Shown piece after piece: positions 12,101 to 24,400 of a stretch of DNA of 64,000 nucleotides. This DNA comes from Tigriopus japonicus. Its lineage: Eukaryota > Arthropoda > Copepoda > Harpacticoida > Harpacticidae. Position 1 is the stretch's first letter. The number at the start of each line of letters is the position of its first letter. Below the pieces are notes generated by a model. The model did no database searches and had not been told where the DNA came from. It saw nothing but the letters and a program-made list of their open reading frames with translations. The stretch covers positions 9,308,313 through 9,372,312 of the forward strand of contig CM021317.1 in assembly GCA_010645155.1 (NCBI GenBank), written 5' to 3'. Both the position numbers and the translations under genes were made by a program.

Positions 12101-12447
12101 TACCTTTCGGCCGAGGATTGCGAAGAAGATGGTGGCTTTTTGATTAGAGTGTCATCAGGCTTGACGGCTTGAACGTCCACTTCATTTAGCCCCGGGTCCT
12201 TTTCGGGACCACTGAGGGGTAGGTCATTGATATTCCGACCTCCACTGCCACTCCCACGGGCTCCACTCCCACTCAAGTGAGCGTTGAGGTCCCGTCTTCC
12301 ACCTCTTAAAGAGGCGGGTTCTTCATGGTAATCTCCGGCTCCTCCCCGATCACTGTAGAGGAGAAATGCCACCGTCAACCAAACCACGGGAATCAGGATC
12401 AGGAGTTTGTAGACCAAAGATCGATGTCTTCGAGGAATGATGGCCAT
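6158..12447 (-). CDS. pgant: polypeptide N-acetylgalactosaminyltransferase with two alternative exon pairs
   Basis: Enzyme that starts mucin-type O-glycosylation by moving GalNAc from UDP-GalNAc to Ser/Thr in the Golgi lumen. Exons, in transcript order: 12447-12104, 11432-11217, 11126-10957, 10508-10344, then 10217-10069 or 9897-9749, 9385-9203, 9130-8945, 8877-8749, then 7743-7633 or 7504-7400, 7315-7187, 6322-6158. All junctions are GT-AG and the frame closes at 646 or 648 aa. Seen: a short basic cytosolic tail and membrane anchor (about residues 15-31, [17 protein letters not shown]), a Gly/Ser-rich stem, FHNEAWS, the metal-binding D291-S-H293, WGGEN (399-403), the C-S-H-V-G-H block, and a ricin-type lectin domain (from about 514) with C-L-D and Q-x-W-type repeats. 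The alternative exon in the lectin alpha repeat resembles the situation known for Drosophila Pgant9, so an orthologue of that gene is likely but not proven. Confidence 0.95.
7400..7504 (-). CDS. pgant: GALNT alternative lectin exon 9, neutral/acidic version
   Basis: 105 nt, 35 codons: I-R-N-S-W-S-S-Q, then [18 protein letters not shown] and PCHNQGGNQ. It encodes the same lectin repeat as the basic version but with two Asp and a near-neutral charge in the variable part. The acceptor is ttctcag and the donor cag|gtgtgt. It is also phase 0 on both sides, so either exon joins in frame to exon 8 and exon 10. Confidence 0.9.
7633..7743 (-). CDS. pgant: GALNT alternative lectin exon 9, basic version
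   Basis: 111 nt, 37 codons, encoding the first (alpha) lectin repeat: I-R-S-L-F-D-D-A-R then [15 protein letters not shown] and ending [10 protein letters not shown]. Six Lys/Arg residues sit between CLD and the CHN motif. The acceptor is gctatag and the donor cag|gtattt. It is phase 0 on both sides. It lies upstream, in transcript order, of the alternative at 7504-7400. Confidence 0.9.
9749..9897 (-). CDS. pgant: GALNT alternative catalytic exon 5, version B
   Basis: 149 nt encoding (G)[15 protein letters not shown] ... GGFDWNLQ. It is about 80% identical to version A in protein; the differences cluster in the loop SPSKTLS and in single changes (Thr/Asn, Asp/Ser, Tyr/Phe). The acceptor is ggtag|gc and the donor cag|gttaag, slightly weaker than in version A. 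Because 149 is not a multiple of three, using both copies or neither would break the frame, so the pair must be mutually exclusive if both are used. Confidence 0.9.
10069..10217 (-). CDS. pgant: GALNT alternative catalytic exon 5, version A
   Basis: 149 nt encoding (G)[15 protein letters not shown] ... GGFDWNLQ, the stretch following the DSH metal site. The acceptor is ctacag and the donor cag|gtattt. It enters in phase 1 and leaves in phase 0. Version-specific loop: RDSSGVN. The downstream copy has exactly the same length and phases. Confidence 0.9.
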
Positions 12448-15400
12448 TTTGAAGGGTTTGAATATAAAAATGGGTTTCTATCTGCCGTAATGCACTATTT
12501 GTAAATACACGGCCGGGATGGGCTCAGGAATGGTTTGATATGGTTCTAAATGCACAACGATCACAATGGGAACACGATATGGCGATATTGACGATATGTT
12601 GCATCCTGAAATTATCTCATTGTCGATCACATAACAACTAGGGAACGGGTCTTTCCTCGACTTGGTTGAGTAGAAAATCTGCAAGAGAGGAAGATCAAGA
12701 CATGAATCATCATCATATAATGGTTGCTGGGTGGTTTATACACTTAAAGATGATCGGTTTTCAAGGCCTCACATGCTTCATATCCTTAAAGAGAAAGACA
12801 TGTTGACGATGATGACTTGAAAATAGCCGTTGACAAATGAACACTTGATGAACCCGAGAAACTATGATTATGCATTCCACGTTTCGAGGAGGGAAATTGA
12901 TGATAAGCTTCACTCAAGCTGCTGCACCACCTTATCTCTTATCACCCGGTTCCAGAGAGCACACAGAATTTCCAGACCTAGTAAACCCAGTAACCCCATC
13001 AAGCATCTCCTGCTATATTTGCATTCTGGACATCGTACTCATGTAGGACACGTGCGTGGCTCATTTTCCCGCAGAGCTAACAGACGTTCTATTTGAATTA
13101 ATTAAAAATTCAGTAATCAAATTCGGCCTTGTGATTAAAAAAATGAAATACTCTACCGCTGTTTTTTAGATACTGAATTGCAAATTTCTCATCGATCACC
13201 ATTGGAGGACATGACTTTGGATTTCATAAACGGCCAAACCAAAATTTTGACTATGTGGCTTAAAATTTTAAATCAAGAACCTACTGTTACTTGAGGAAAA
13301 TGCCAACAACATATTAAGGGAAAAAATTAATGTTATCACGGGATCTTCGAGAAGATTAAGCGTGACATCTTTGGACCATAATACCAGTATGTCATTAAGG
13401 CGTTGCAAATTGCTTTTGAATTTCAAGTTCATTAGGATTTAGTTTGATAATATTTGCATACTGTTTAAAATAGGTATATCAGTATCTAGGTCCTGACAGT
13501 TATGAGAACACAATAAAAACACCACAAGATGTGTCAAATGAGACAAATATTCGTATTGCCAAACACTTATGGATGGAATAGAAAAACTGGCATCCCTGGT
13601 GTATCGCATTGAAAAGAAGAGCAAAAAAAGGGCCATTTTTTCTGTGAACTACGTCACACAACGGGTGGAAATAAAGGCAACGAAATAACCTGTCGGCCTG
13701 AAAATGGTCCTAGAAAAAAAGTTTATAAACGAAGCCGATCTCCATCACATCTCTCAAGTTCAACCGGTACAATCACTTCCTCTCTCTCTCGGACAAAGTT
13801 AAGCAAACAGATGCAAGGGCAGTGCAAATGACCCCAATTTGTTGTTCAATCAACCCACCACAACAACTCCTATTTCAAGCCCTACTTTTTTAAATTCATT
13901 GAAGCCCGTACCATTCTGCTAAACCAATGCAAAACTGCTCTTTTTACGGTCGGCAATCAAATCATCCACAGTTCATGAGGTTCAAATGAGTGAATGGACC
14001 ACGCCCAAGGAGCTCAATGGTGTCCAATCGAGGCACTGTTCAACAGGGAAGACTCGCGACCGATGAGTCTGTACTCGTACATTCTCGTATCTCAAAGAAT
14101 GCCTTGTCAACGGAATACCTCATATGACAGTAATCCATCTAACGCACATTTCAAGCACTTCAGACGAGATTAAACCCAAATAGATCAACATTGTTTAGCA
14201 TCAGCTGATTTGGAAGTGCATTCCAATGGAACATACTACTGTTCAAGTTTGCAAACAAGATGAGGCTCTTTTGGACACTATCGAAGCCAAAATCGATCTG
14301 ACTTGGGGAATGAGTGATGAGCACAACGCACTTTTGAGTATCCTGAATCATAAATCACGATCCTGGACTCTCGAACATGTCCCAATGGCAACGCCAACTT
14401 GTTTAAAAAGTGCCCAATCATTGGCAACAATGCCACGCAACATCGAGCAAATCGAGCAGTCAGACTGATTAACATGATATTTACATTTCCAATCTTTCCA
14501 AAGAGCCAACTGTGTAATTATCTGCAAAAAAGTCTATGATTACTCGGTAAAAAAACATATTGTGAATAACTTGACCAATGGATGCTAGAACATTCTAGAT
14601 CCTTAAATAACGGTGCGTAGTTTCTGGCAAGATGCCTCTTGGAAGGCAATCGATTCATGTCAAACGCATCCATTTTCCTCATACAGTGTCGATTCAACAT
14701 GCTTTCAAGTAGTACTTGGGAGTATTATTCATTCTCTCACTGATGCCTATGACGGGTTTTTATAAAAGGCCGTGGATGTGTCAGAAAGTTTCGGCGGAAA
14801 TGTTCATCGTGCATTCACTGATGAGAGGTGAGGAAACAAATCCGTGGAAAGCAAGACCTTCTTTCGACTTGCCGAGTTTCACTCACGATGCCGGAAGAAA
14901 TAAATCAAAGCAAACTTCACTGTCACAATCGCATAGGCTCACAGCTCGCCTGTCAAAGTCATTTTTTTCGGCAGCCCCACATGAATGTACAGCCGAGCTC
15001 GTCTGGATCGTGTTTTCTTGATTTGATCGCATCTTATCGACTCTTCGAGCCTCTTTGCTATGGAGAGTACACTTCATCCATACATTGTTCGTTCAGATAC
15101 TGATAGAGCGTATAGACAAGAACCAAAATGTCAAGTCGTGAGAGCAATGGCTGAAACGGACCATCTCATTTTCGTCTTCTCATTCGCTTCAAATGTTATC
15201 GGACTTGTTGGCTTCAGAGGTCGTTGATCTCAGAAACGCACGAAAAAGAGTGGTAATACCCGATCTTTTTGAGATTCATCAGGGTAATGCATCCTTTGTG
15301 GTCCTCAAAATGTTGTAAATCACGGGGAATGGTAGAAGTAGCAGTCTTAAATGGGGTGTTGGCCGGACAACGCCTTTACCAATGTGCACGTCAATTGGAC

Positions 15401-18400
15401 TCATTTTCATCACGGGTTCAAACATGAAGAGGTAAATCACATTTCGGAAAGATATAAGACTGCAAATCAGGGTGGGTTCATCGAAAATTGGATATTTTTT
15501 TTGGTCTGGTTACACAGGTAGCACTTTATTTTTTCCTTTGTCCCATTCTGAATTATCAACTTTAGATATTTTTTGGATGAGTTGGAAAAGTTGCTTCAAG
15601 AAACCTATCATATATTTGAAATGTTTGAAATTTGCAACTTTTCCCAACATTGTTTCAACTTCATCCTCTTTTGTTTCCTATGATTACTTCGAGGGCTCTT
15701 TTTGGCCATATTTTCAAGGCTTCTAAAGTTTTTGTGAGAACAAATTAGGGGTTATTGTGAAAAATCAGACACAACAAAAAAACGCCAGTTCGTGGTTGAA
15801 TCCAACCCTGTTTGCAAAAACTTTGAGTCTCAATATATTCAATTTTACACACCTGTTGTTTATTTAGCTTACTTATGTTTGCCTTTTGCCCGAAAGGCCA
15901 AAGCGGGACAAATCATACAAGTTTACCAAAAAATGTGATTGTGAATTGGCTAAAAATCACGAACTTAATAATAGCACAAAATACTAAACAAAACTAAATC
16001 ATTGATTTACCTAATTACAATGTAAAGCACTTAATAAAAATGAAATGAGTGGGAGTAAGATCAATAAAAACATAATTTACATTTGAAGCCATAAATTGGA
16101 TCATTAATTATCGGCCACCCTCGGTACTTCTCACAAATCTTCAACAAAGGATTCCGCCAACTTGGGTGAATTCACAAAATTTAACGTGCTTGAGTCTGTA
16201 ACATGATTTAAGGGAACATAAAAATTGGCAGCCGAGTTTTCCAAAGCCTCTCAAGCTTTGTTTGGAGGCCTTCAGGAGAAGTAAATTGTTTTAACAGCTT
16301 TGAAGGATGAAAATGGGCTCCCTGATTGGATGCAAAGCCTTTAATAAGAAATTCACACACCCAGTCGTCATGATTCTGCTCCACTTGGCAAGTTTCTAGC
16401 CAACGAACCCTTGGTATTTCTAAACGTGGCAACAAAAGGCAGGGTTACACCAAAGCCTTCCGGAGACTCCGAAGGAAAAATCTTGATAAGAATCCTCTTA
16501 TTTAGAGAGTAAATAATTCGAAGACCGGACAAACTGACACGTCAAGTTCATTGATGTGGAATCATTGACGGTCAAATTTCGATTGGCGTCAGAAATTTGA
16601 TTCGTAAAGGTTAATCGTCAAAATGTAGGTATCACAATTACATTTTGTAAGTTAGTTACATGAATTTTGATCTTCATTGTCAAGAAGTTGCCTAAAATTG
16701 AATGCCCATAATTAGTACGGCTCTATTGAGTGAGTAAACGCTAATGCTTCGCTTAGCTATCTTTTAAGCCTTACCTCCTACATTAGAGAAGGGAGATAAA
16801 TCATCGAAAAAAGACTCATTAGCATTGAAACTACCGTCATTTTAGGGACCCAGCGTTGCTCTAACTGATATTCAGGGTTCTTTAGAGGGGTATTCATGTG
16901 TTCATAAAACTGTTAGTCATGTTGCAACAGGGTCTTGTGGCTGTAAGCATTACAGACCGTTTCAACGAAGTTGAGTCAAATACTTGCTTTTAGCCACGTG
17001 TCCAAATTTACGACCGATGGAAGAAGAGTTTAATGGACCCCCCTTCGTTAGTATAATAAATATTTCCACGTATACCCCGTGTCAAATTTGGGAATATCAC
17101 GATCACCTCCTCATGGGTCGATTAGCAATTTAGGATAAAATCACAGGGACAGGCTATCAGTGTAGTATTTGAGATGGAGGATGAGCCTTACCGAGCCTAA
17201 CTACCAACAACTACAACTACAACAACGGTGTCCACTCACTCGATTGTGAAGAAGTGGGAGTGATGTGATTTATTCCCCTCCAAGGCAGAGAAGAGGCCTC
17301 TGCCCAAAAACATGGCTATTGTGGGCATGTTGAATGAATACATGGTTATTCCGCATCCTTGAGTTTTTGAATCGAGCTTTGAAGCAACACGTCAAGGATA
17401 TGTTGACAATCTACTCAGGATAAGAAGGGGTGCTGCACTATTATCATCCTTTGTCAGCCACTCATTCCCAGGGCTTTTGACACCATTTGGCACGCAAATC
17501 TCACACTCTCATTCCCATCTGTGTCGTTCTTTCTGGGGCTAATTTCAATTGGGGACGACTCAAACCCATTGTGAGAAATGGGCAGCCCTCACCTACTACT
17601 TCAACGACACTTTTGAGTGCATCTTTGGCATTAGGCTTTAAAAAGTGTCAGTTTTTTTCTCATCCGTCGAGCGCAAATGTAAGAAGATCTTGTCAAACAC
17701 CTTGATCTGGGCATTCATTGGGATTTGAATATGACGCTGAAAAGTAGTTTCATGTCAGTGAACAATGTTGAATTGACACCATAAAAGATAATTTTCTTTC
17801 AAATCAGGGAAATTTTCAAGAGTCATGACGAGCAAGCAAGGCTGATTTAAATTCGAGATTTTTAGAGATGCGTGACAAAAATCAGAGTGACCTTGAACAG
17901 TCTCTTGGCGTATTGGCTGAAGCAATTCCAAAGCTCATTCCAAGTCTTGGGGTGTAAATTGTACACTCTTCCTGGCCAATCGAGGCATTAACCTGGCTCT
18001 AATTTGATTGAACCTTGATTGACAGTCAATGTGACACGCACACCTTCCGTCCGTAATTGGTTACGAAGACTCCGATTCTAAATGGTTTGGAATGCAAATT
18101 ATGATGGGTTCGAAGAAGCTTCCAAGGAGCGAGAAACTACCACCATCCTTCGTGTCCTTCTCAAATGCAAGTAATGCTGGTTTTGTTCAAGTGCCACGCG
18201 CTTTTCGGATCCTGAAAACATTGCTATCGTTTGGAATCTCTTCCTCGTTCGTTCGTCAGGCCAATAAAGAGCCTCAAATCACATGGTCATCTTGGTTGCA
18301 CCTTCAATAGCTACCCATAGACCTCATGCGAGCATTTTCAGAGGGACTCAAGAGTCTCAGGACAGCTGCGCATTCCCATGGAGTCTTGAAATACCTTCGA

Positions 18401-21400
18401 GAGATGTGAATTCCCTCAAAAACATGGCACGCGATTGGTCCAAATTTGGTGAGTTGAAGTCCAGGGATTGGAAGGTCCGTGATGCACAGGTATGAAAAAA
18501 ACCTTTTCTTTTCAGGGTTCTTATCTCAAGCTAGATGCACCCCCAATGCATGATCCTAGAGTGGATTTGTGTGGTATCTTGGTCGGCAATCCTGAATAGC
18601 TTCTTTTGAAAGGACTTCCTCCCTTCCTTGAAGAAGAAGATTTTCAGGAAAATGCTCATGTATACCTCCTTCCTTTCATCCTGGATGAAACGGCTACCTT
18701 GAACAAAATGGTATCTCTCCCTTCTAAAGAAAGATGGTCATCTGAGAGAGCAAATTTCGCTTTGACACGATTCTGCTACGAAGGCATAAAAGCCAGTAAA
18801 CATTTCCTTTGACTGCGGAAATTAAAAGAATGAAATATGAACCGAGAATGGAGTGTCAGATATCAGTTTGCCCTGAATTTGAATGTGATCAAAAGGTGTA
18901 ACACTAACGTCCGTCTCATTCCACACAATAAGACATTAGATAATCAGATCTCAGGCATCATAATCTTGGCACCCTCGAGGGGACAAGAAGTAAAGAAGTA
19001 TGAGGTGTGAAATTGACTGGAGATGATGCGACACATTTCTTCGACTTGCAATGCACGTCTAGTTTATGTGAAGAAGAGATCATGATATGACAGGGAACCC
19101 TGGGCCTTATTTTTTTTCATTTCGACTCTTTGCTATTTGTGTTTCGTTATCCAACCTCTGATGAAAATATGTCAACCGAGAAAGCTAATGGAATCCTTGG
19201 AGACGTCGCTTCCTTTTAAAACTTTCCATACTTCTGCGCCAACAAGAAAAACCAAACAAGGTCCTCTTCCTCAAAGAAGCATTAGGCAGAAATGGGATCT
19301 GTCAGAGCATAACTTAGTTTCTTGTTATTTACTAGGTCACGTATTTAAGGTTCTAATTCAACGTTCTCAAATATAACAACATTAAGTCAATTTCAGGTCC
19401 CAAAGTAGGAAGCAAGCATTCATAAGTAGAAGCATTCAGTCGCACTCAAAAATGTGGCAGCTCTGCTGAGATCGAGAGTATACTCGAGGAACGTTAAATA
19501 GACTTGATATTGGTATACGCAGCCTTAAGGAAGTCCCAAAAGAATACTCTAAACAAAATTGAAGCAGGTCGCATGTCAACTACGTAAACTAATCCAAACA
19601 GCTTGACCATAGGAATTTCAAGCCAATTACCCCGTTTAAAGTGTACTCTCAGCACAACTGTTGCACTTCCATGTGACTGATGACCTGAATATATCTGAGG
19701 ACTTTTGATCGAACACGATTTCTTAAACTATTGCCATTAACCTTTTATGGTGAGAGGAAAAAGGAGTTTATGGTTGTTGATGTCCACTCTATATTTATGT
19801 ACCTCTATGCAAAGCTGGCTCATTTCTTTTCTTCTCTAGCATTATGCAAAATAAGCTCCAACCCAATGTCGAGGTTGGTAATGTCTCGGGCGGATTTCCA
19901 GACATTTTTTAAGCTTGCATGCATGTACCTTAAGCTCCAAATGTCACTGCCTCATTTCGCAGTTCAACCTGACTGAGAAGTAGAACAGAAACAGTCTTTT
20001 CCGAAAATCCCAAAGGGATCATTTTTAACGAAGCAAGTTGACTTCAAGAATATTCCTTTTTTCTAACTAAGTAACTGAAGGAAGGAAGCACTGTATTCAG
20101 GATCCGAAAGAAGCATGTTGATCCAAGACATTTCTCAACGTCTCGATGTCATCGGAAATGTTCAAAGGACTTATAAATTGATATTGGCAGGAGGTCGAAT
20201 GCGAAGCTGGCTCAAAGGATTCGCCACTGATGAATTATTGGCAAGGACTGAGAAATGAGGATGATAAATGTGCTCATTACTGCCCTAACCTTGACAGACA
20301 CGAGCAAATGGGTGGACTACGTGGAGCATGACCAAAGCCATTCAGAATGGGATTCGCTACCACCGTTTTTATTGCCAAACTTCCCCCGCTTCAAAGGCCT
20401 AAAATACACGTACCTAGTACGTATGTGAAGATGGAAATGAAGAGCAAGCAAGATTTCTTCAACATGACACCCACGTGTTTGCCCATTCACATTCCTGCGA
20501 CCTTGGGGCAAATGTCACCCCATTCGCCACACCACAGGAATTGAGACACCCATTGGTGGATTAATCAAATATTGCACGGCATTGTTGACTTTTGACTCTT
20601 GAATTCTCCTTGACCACAAGGACGGATAAACACTTGTTCATGGGGCGTCCATCGTCCGTCTTATCTCTCTCTTTAGACCATTGGATCGCTCGTTGGTTGG
20701 TGCAAGTTCTGGGGAGAAATTCCCTCCTTTATTGTGTGCCCATCCGTATCTTGATCTACAATCTCGCCGTATCCACGTCCGTGGACCTCCTTGAAAAATT
20801 ACGGTGCCTTACGCCCTTGCATTCGACATTACATAGGTAGAGAAGGTGAAAGATGCATCCGCGTCTCAAGTCAAGTCACGATTAGGATGAGGATACGACG
20901 ACGAGAACTTGAAGAGACGCCAGGCAATTTTCCACTCGACCCATCCACACTTTCCTGGCAAGCACCTGCCTCTTAATAGACTTAAATGAGCATGCATACC
21001 GAAGGGTAAGAAAGGTCAGTTGTTCTGGGCGGCGGTGTCAAATCGAGGCAAACGAAATCTCGAACCTGGCACGGTTTGGTGGTGGTAAGGTTTTAGCAAT
21101 AGTAGCAGTAGGACCAGATGAAGCCGATGAAAAGAGAAAATCAACGAGGATCAACTTCCACTGGATCGCCTTGAACAGTCAAATTGCTCAGAGATTGGAA
21201 GACCTGACAAGGTCAAAAAGGTTGAATGAATAAGTAAGGATTCCACTTGAAATGAAAGCAGCTCGGAAAGGGTTTGTAAGTAGAAACTAGCCCCATGAAT
21301 GGGTTGGATGAACCGTCTTCAAGTTTCTAAACAATGGGAGGTTTAAGATGGGATGAAACGTGAAAGAGTGAACGGAACAAGCAAGGTCTTATTGTGGGAA

Positions 21401-24400
21401 GATCATAGATATGACTCAAAGATTGACCTTCATTGGGCTCTTTGCATTTCGATAACAATGTTTCTAGTGTACTTTTGTTAGGGTGAAATTTCAAAAACAA
21501 ATCATTTCTCTCCAAATACATGGAAACACGAACATTTCTGCTTAGGCTTCATTTCCATAATAGGACCTGACATGTTATGAATTGCTTGTCCAAGGGTCAT
21601 TTCAGGCACCGTTTTAGCATTGATTACTGTAACTACTTTTTCCATTGGGATTTATCTCCAAACTGATGGCGATTTCATAATGTTTTTTTTCGACGAAAAG
21701 AGAATAATCCTTGAATTTTGAGAGACACACTCGGACCTTTTGTGAAAGAGACATCTTGGCTGCTGCAAAAGGGGACAAAACGATTTCATTCGATGATAAA
21801 TAAGAGTTTCATTTGGGGTGTTGTTAAGGAGAGGACAGTATTGTTATTGTAAGAAAACAAAGGTAGTAGCTTGCCAGACTCCCAAACGAGCCTTTCTCAT
21901 ATGTAAACGCTTTGTAGCGGCCATGCATTCAATCATAACGAGTAGCACCATGACATGAAGAAACGTCTTTCCAGTTTTGAAAGAGGTATCAAGTTTCATT
22001 CAAATCGATCCTTCTCCTCCTTTTGCCTTCCAGCTTCAACAAGATCCTGCAAATGTCTATCTTCAGACATTTGATACGGTGATCAGTTATTATTGAGCAA
22101 TCCCATTTCACTGCCGAGTACGAACGTATTTAGTTTTGGTTGTGCAATAGAAAAAAGCCCTAACGATTCGCTTTGGAAATGAATACCAAGCTAGCTTCGC
22201 TCACGTGACTGCAAGCTCATAATTCAAGAGTGGGCTTTACAAGGGAATCCTTCATTATCTCCATTATCCGTGATGATCCTTTGTTTCTAATTCAAGCGGA
22301 GCCGTGAATGCCCACTTCAAACGCCTGACAATCAATGGAACTCATCAATACTTGCCATTCACATCCTTCACACTGAGCCATTCAATCATCAGAGAGCTCC
22401 TCAGCATTCTTGATTGAACATTCCACTTACACAGAGAGGCTTGTCGGCCTATCTTGTCATTCGAAATTCGTACCTGAAAGACAGAACAGTGTTTGAAATA
22501 TCAATTTGAGCACATCAATAATGCCCGAGGGAGATGGAGTAAAAAATATGATTGTGCAAATACGTACTGGTGCAAGATGAAAGAATGCTTAATGCGAATA
22601 AAGAATTTGATCTTTTTGACCCCTTCTATGGTGACAATGTTCTCAAGAAGGAACAAGACCCTACCCTAAAATGCCATTCGCGACCCTGGTTTTGCCGCAG
22701 TTTCTCAAATTCTCAAATGAAGTGCCGAGAAACAGCCGGAGGAGGGAGATAGGCCAAAAAAGAACGTTTCCGCTTTGAAATGGGAGGCCTCTCCAAAAAG
22801 CATTTATTACAGGTAGTACCGCATCGATCTCCACGGAACAACTTATCCATCTTAATTTGCTGGAAAGGGACTTTTCGCGGCATCGAAATAACCTCTTGAA
22901 AAATGGTTGAAAGGCCACCGAGTGTTCGGTATATTTGAGTATCACATTTTACCATGCCTAACTTATTTTTTTAGTGCTAGGATGTTCCACTTCAAAAAGC
23001 GACCTGGTGGTTTTAAGGCACCTTTCTTTAAGCTTTCTTCGACAATTCGGAGTGGAAAGTAAGTTAGTAAGATATACTTTGAACTTGGTTCTTCGCTAGA
23101 GAAGACCATTCCGACGAGAGCTAGTAAACTTGGGCAACATCTGAAGCTTCTTTTTGGAAGCTGGTATCATTAGAAGGGTATATTAGTTCCACGTAATATG
23201 AAATCATCTGTATGTTCCCAAGACGGTACAAAAAAGTTGCACCTCGGAAAGTTTTGCGATTCCACCGTTGATTATACCACACAATATGATAGTGGAACAC
23301 CAAGATGGTCCTTCTTTGTAGGATAAAAATTTAAGGAACTGCGGCAAACTAACACAGAAGAGACACAGATTGTGCCTTAGAAACAGAAACAAGCGAGGGG
23401 GAGCGAAAATGTCCACGGATGTCGGGGGGGCCAAATAATCTCGTGTTCGTGTCTAGCCTTTCTTTTGATGGTTCCATCCCAAAAGCGGGATATTCCATCC
23501 GCACCTTCCTTGTTAGTTGACAATGGACGGTATACATGCACAAGCGTCTGTCAACTTACATAACACGGTGATTCGATTCGTCATTTATGGTTGCTTTTAA
23601 GTTTGAAATCATTCGTTAATCCCACCGATTCTATGCCGAGTTCTTTAATGTGAAGAGTATAAAACATGAAGGTGATTTCATTTGTTTTAAAAATTCTCCA
23701 TGCAATCAAGTAGAGAGTCACAACTTCATAAAAGATATGTTACAAATAAAGCAAGACAATTTATTATGAAGACGACAAAAGCTGTTTCTTTCAAGTTAGC
23801 ATGTAATTTTTTGAGTTTGAAGTGACTCAAACAAGAAGGATGTCAGCCTTTAAAAATGCATGTAGCAAGGTCTTGTCAAAAATCAACTATAGGCGAAAAC
23901 TTTTCAAAAAGACAACCGAACCACCGTGTTTTGGAACCAACCGGGTGGACAAATGAAACAAAGAGCCTGTGCTTCAAACGAAACCCGGTGTCCCAAAGGA
24001 CACCCTAGCCTAGTAAGCAAACTCATTATGAACAACTAACCAACTTCTGGTCAATGCAAGGGAACAAACTTGGGATGGAATGTTTGTAATCATCTACTCC
24101 TCAGACCCGACGATTTGCTACATTAAGGCACTTTGAAAATTAACCTCCGAAGTGGAAACTGGCCGTGGAACCAGACCAGGTTCCATCACTTGCGGGTAAA
24201 AGACATGTCTCGTGAGTTAGTATCAGCCCTATGTGTTTGCTTGCTCGCTCAAAGCAAGTGGTATCCTTGCCATTTCCATGCATTACGTTTATGAGGGCAA
24301 AAAAGTTCGAACTCAAAGGAACCTTGTCGTTTGAACACGACCTAAAATCCGGTCCTTACCCTATGTTAACGCTTTGGTGCTTGGTTAGCAGGGATTCGCT

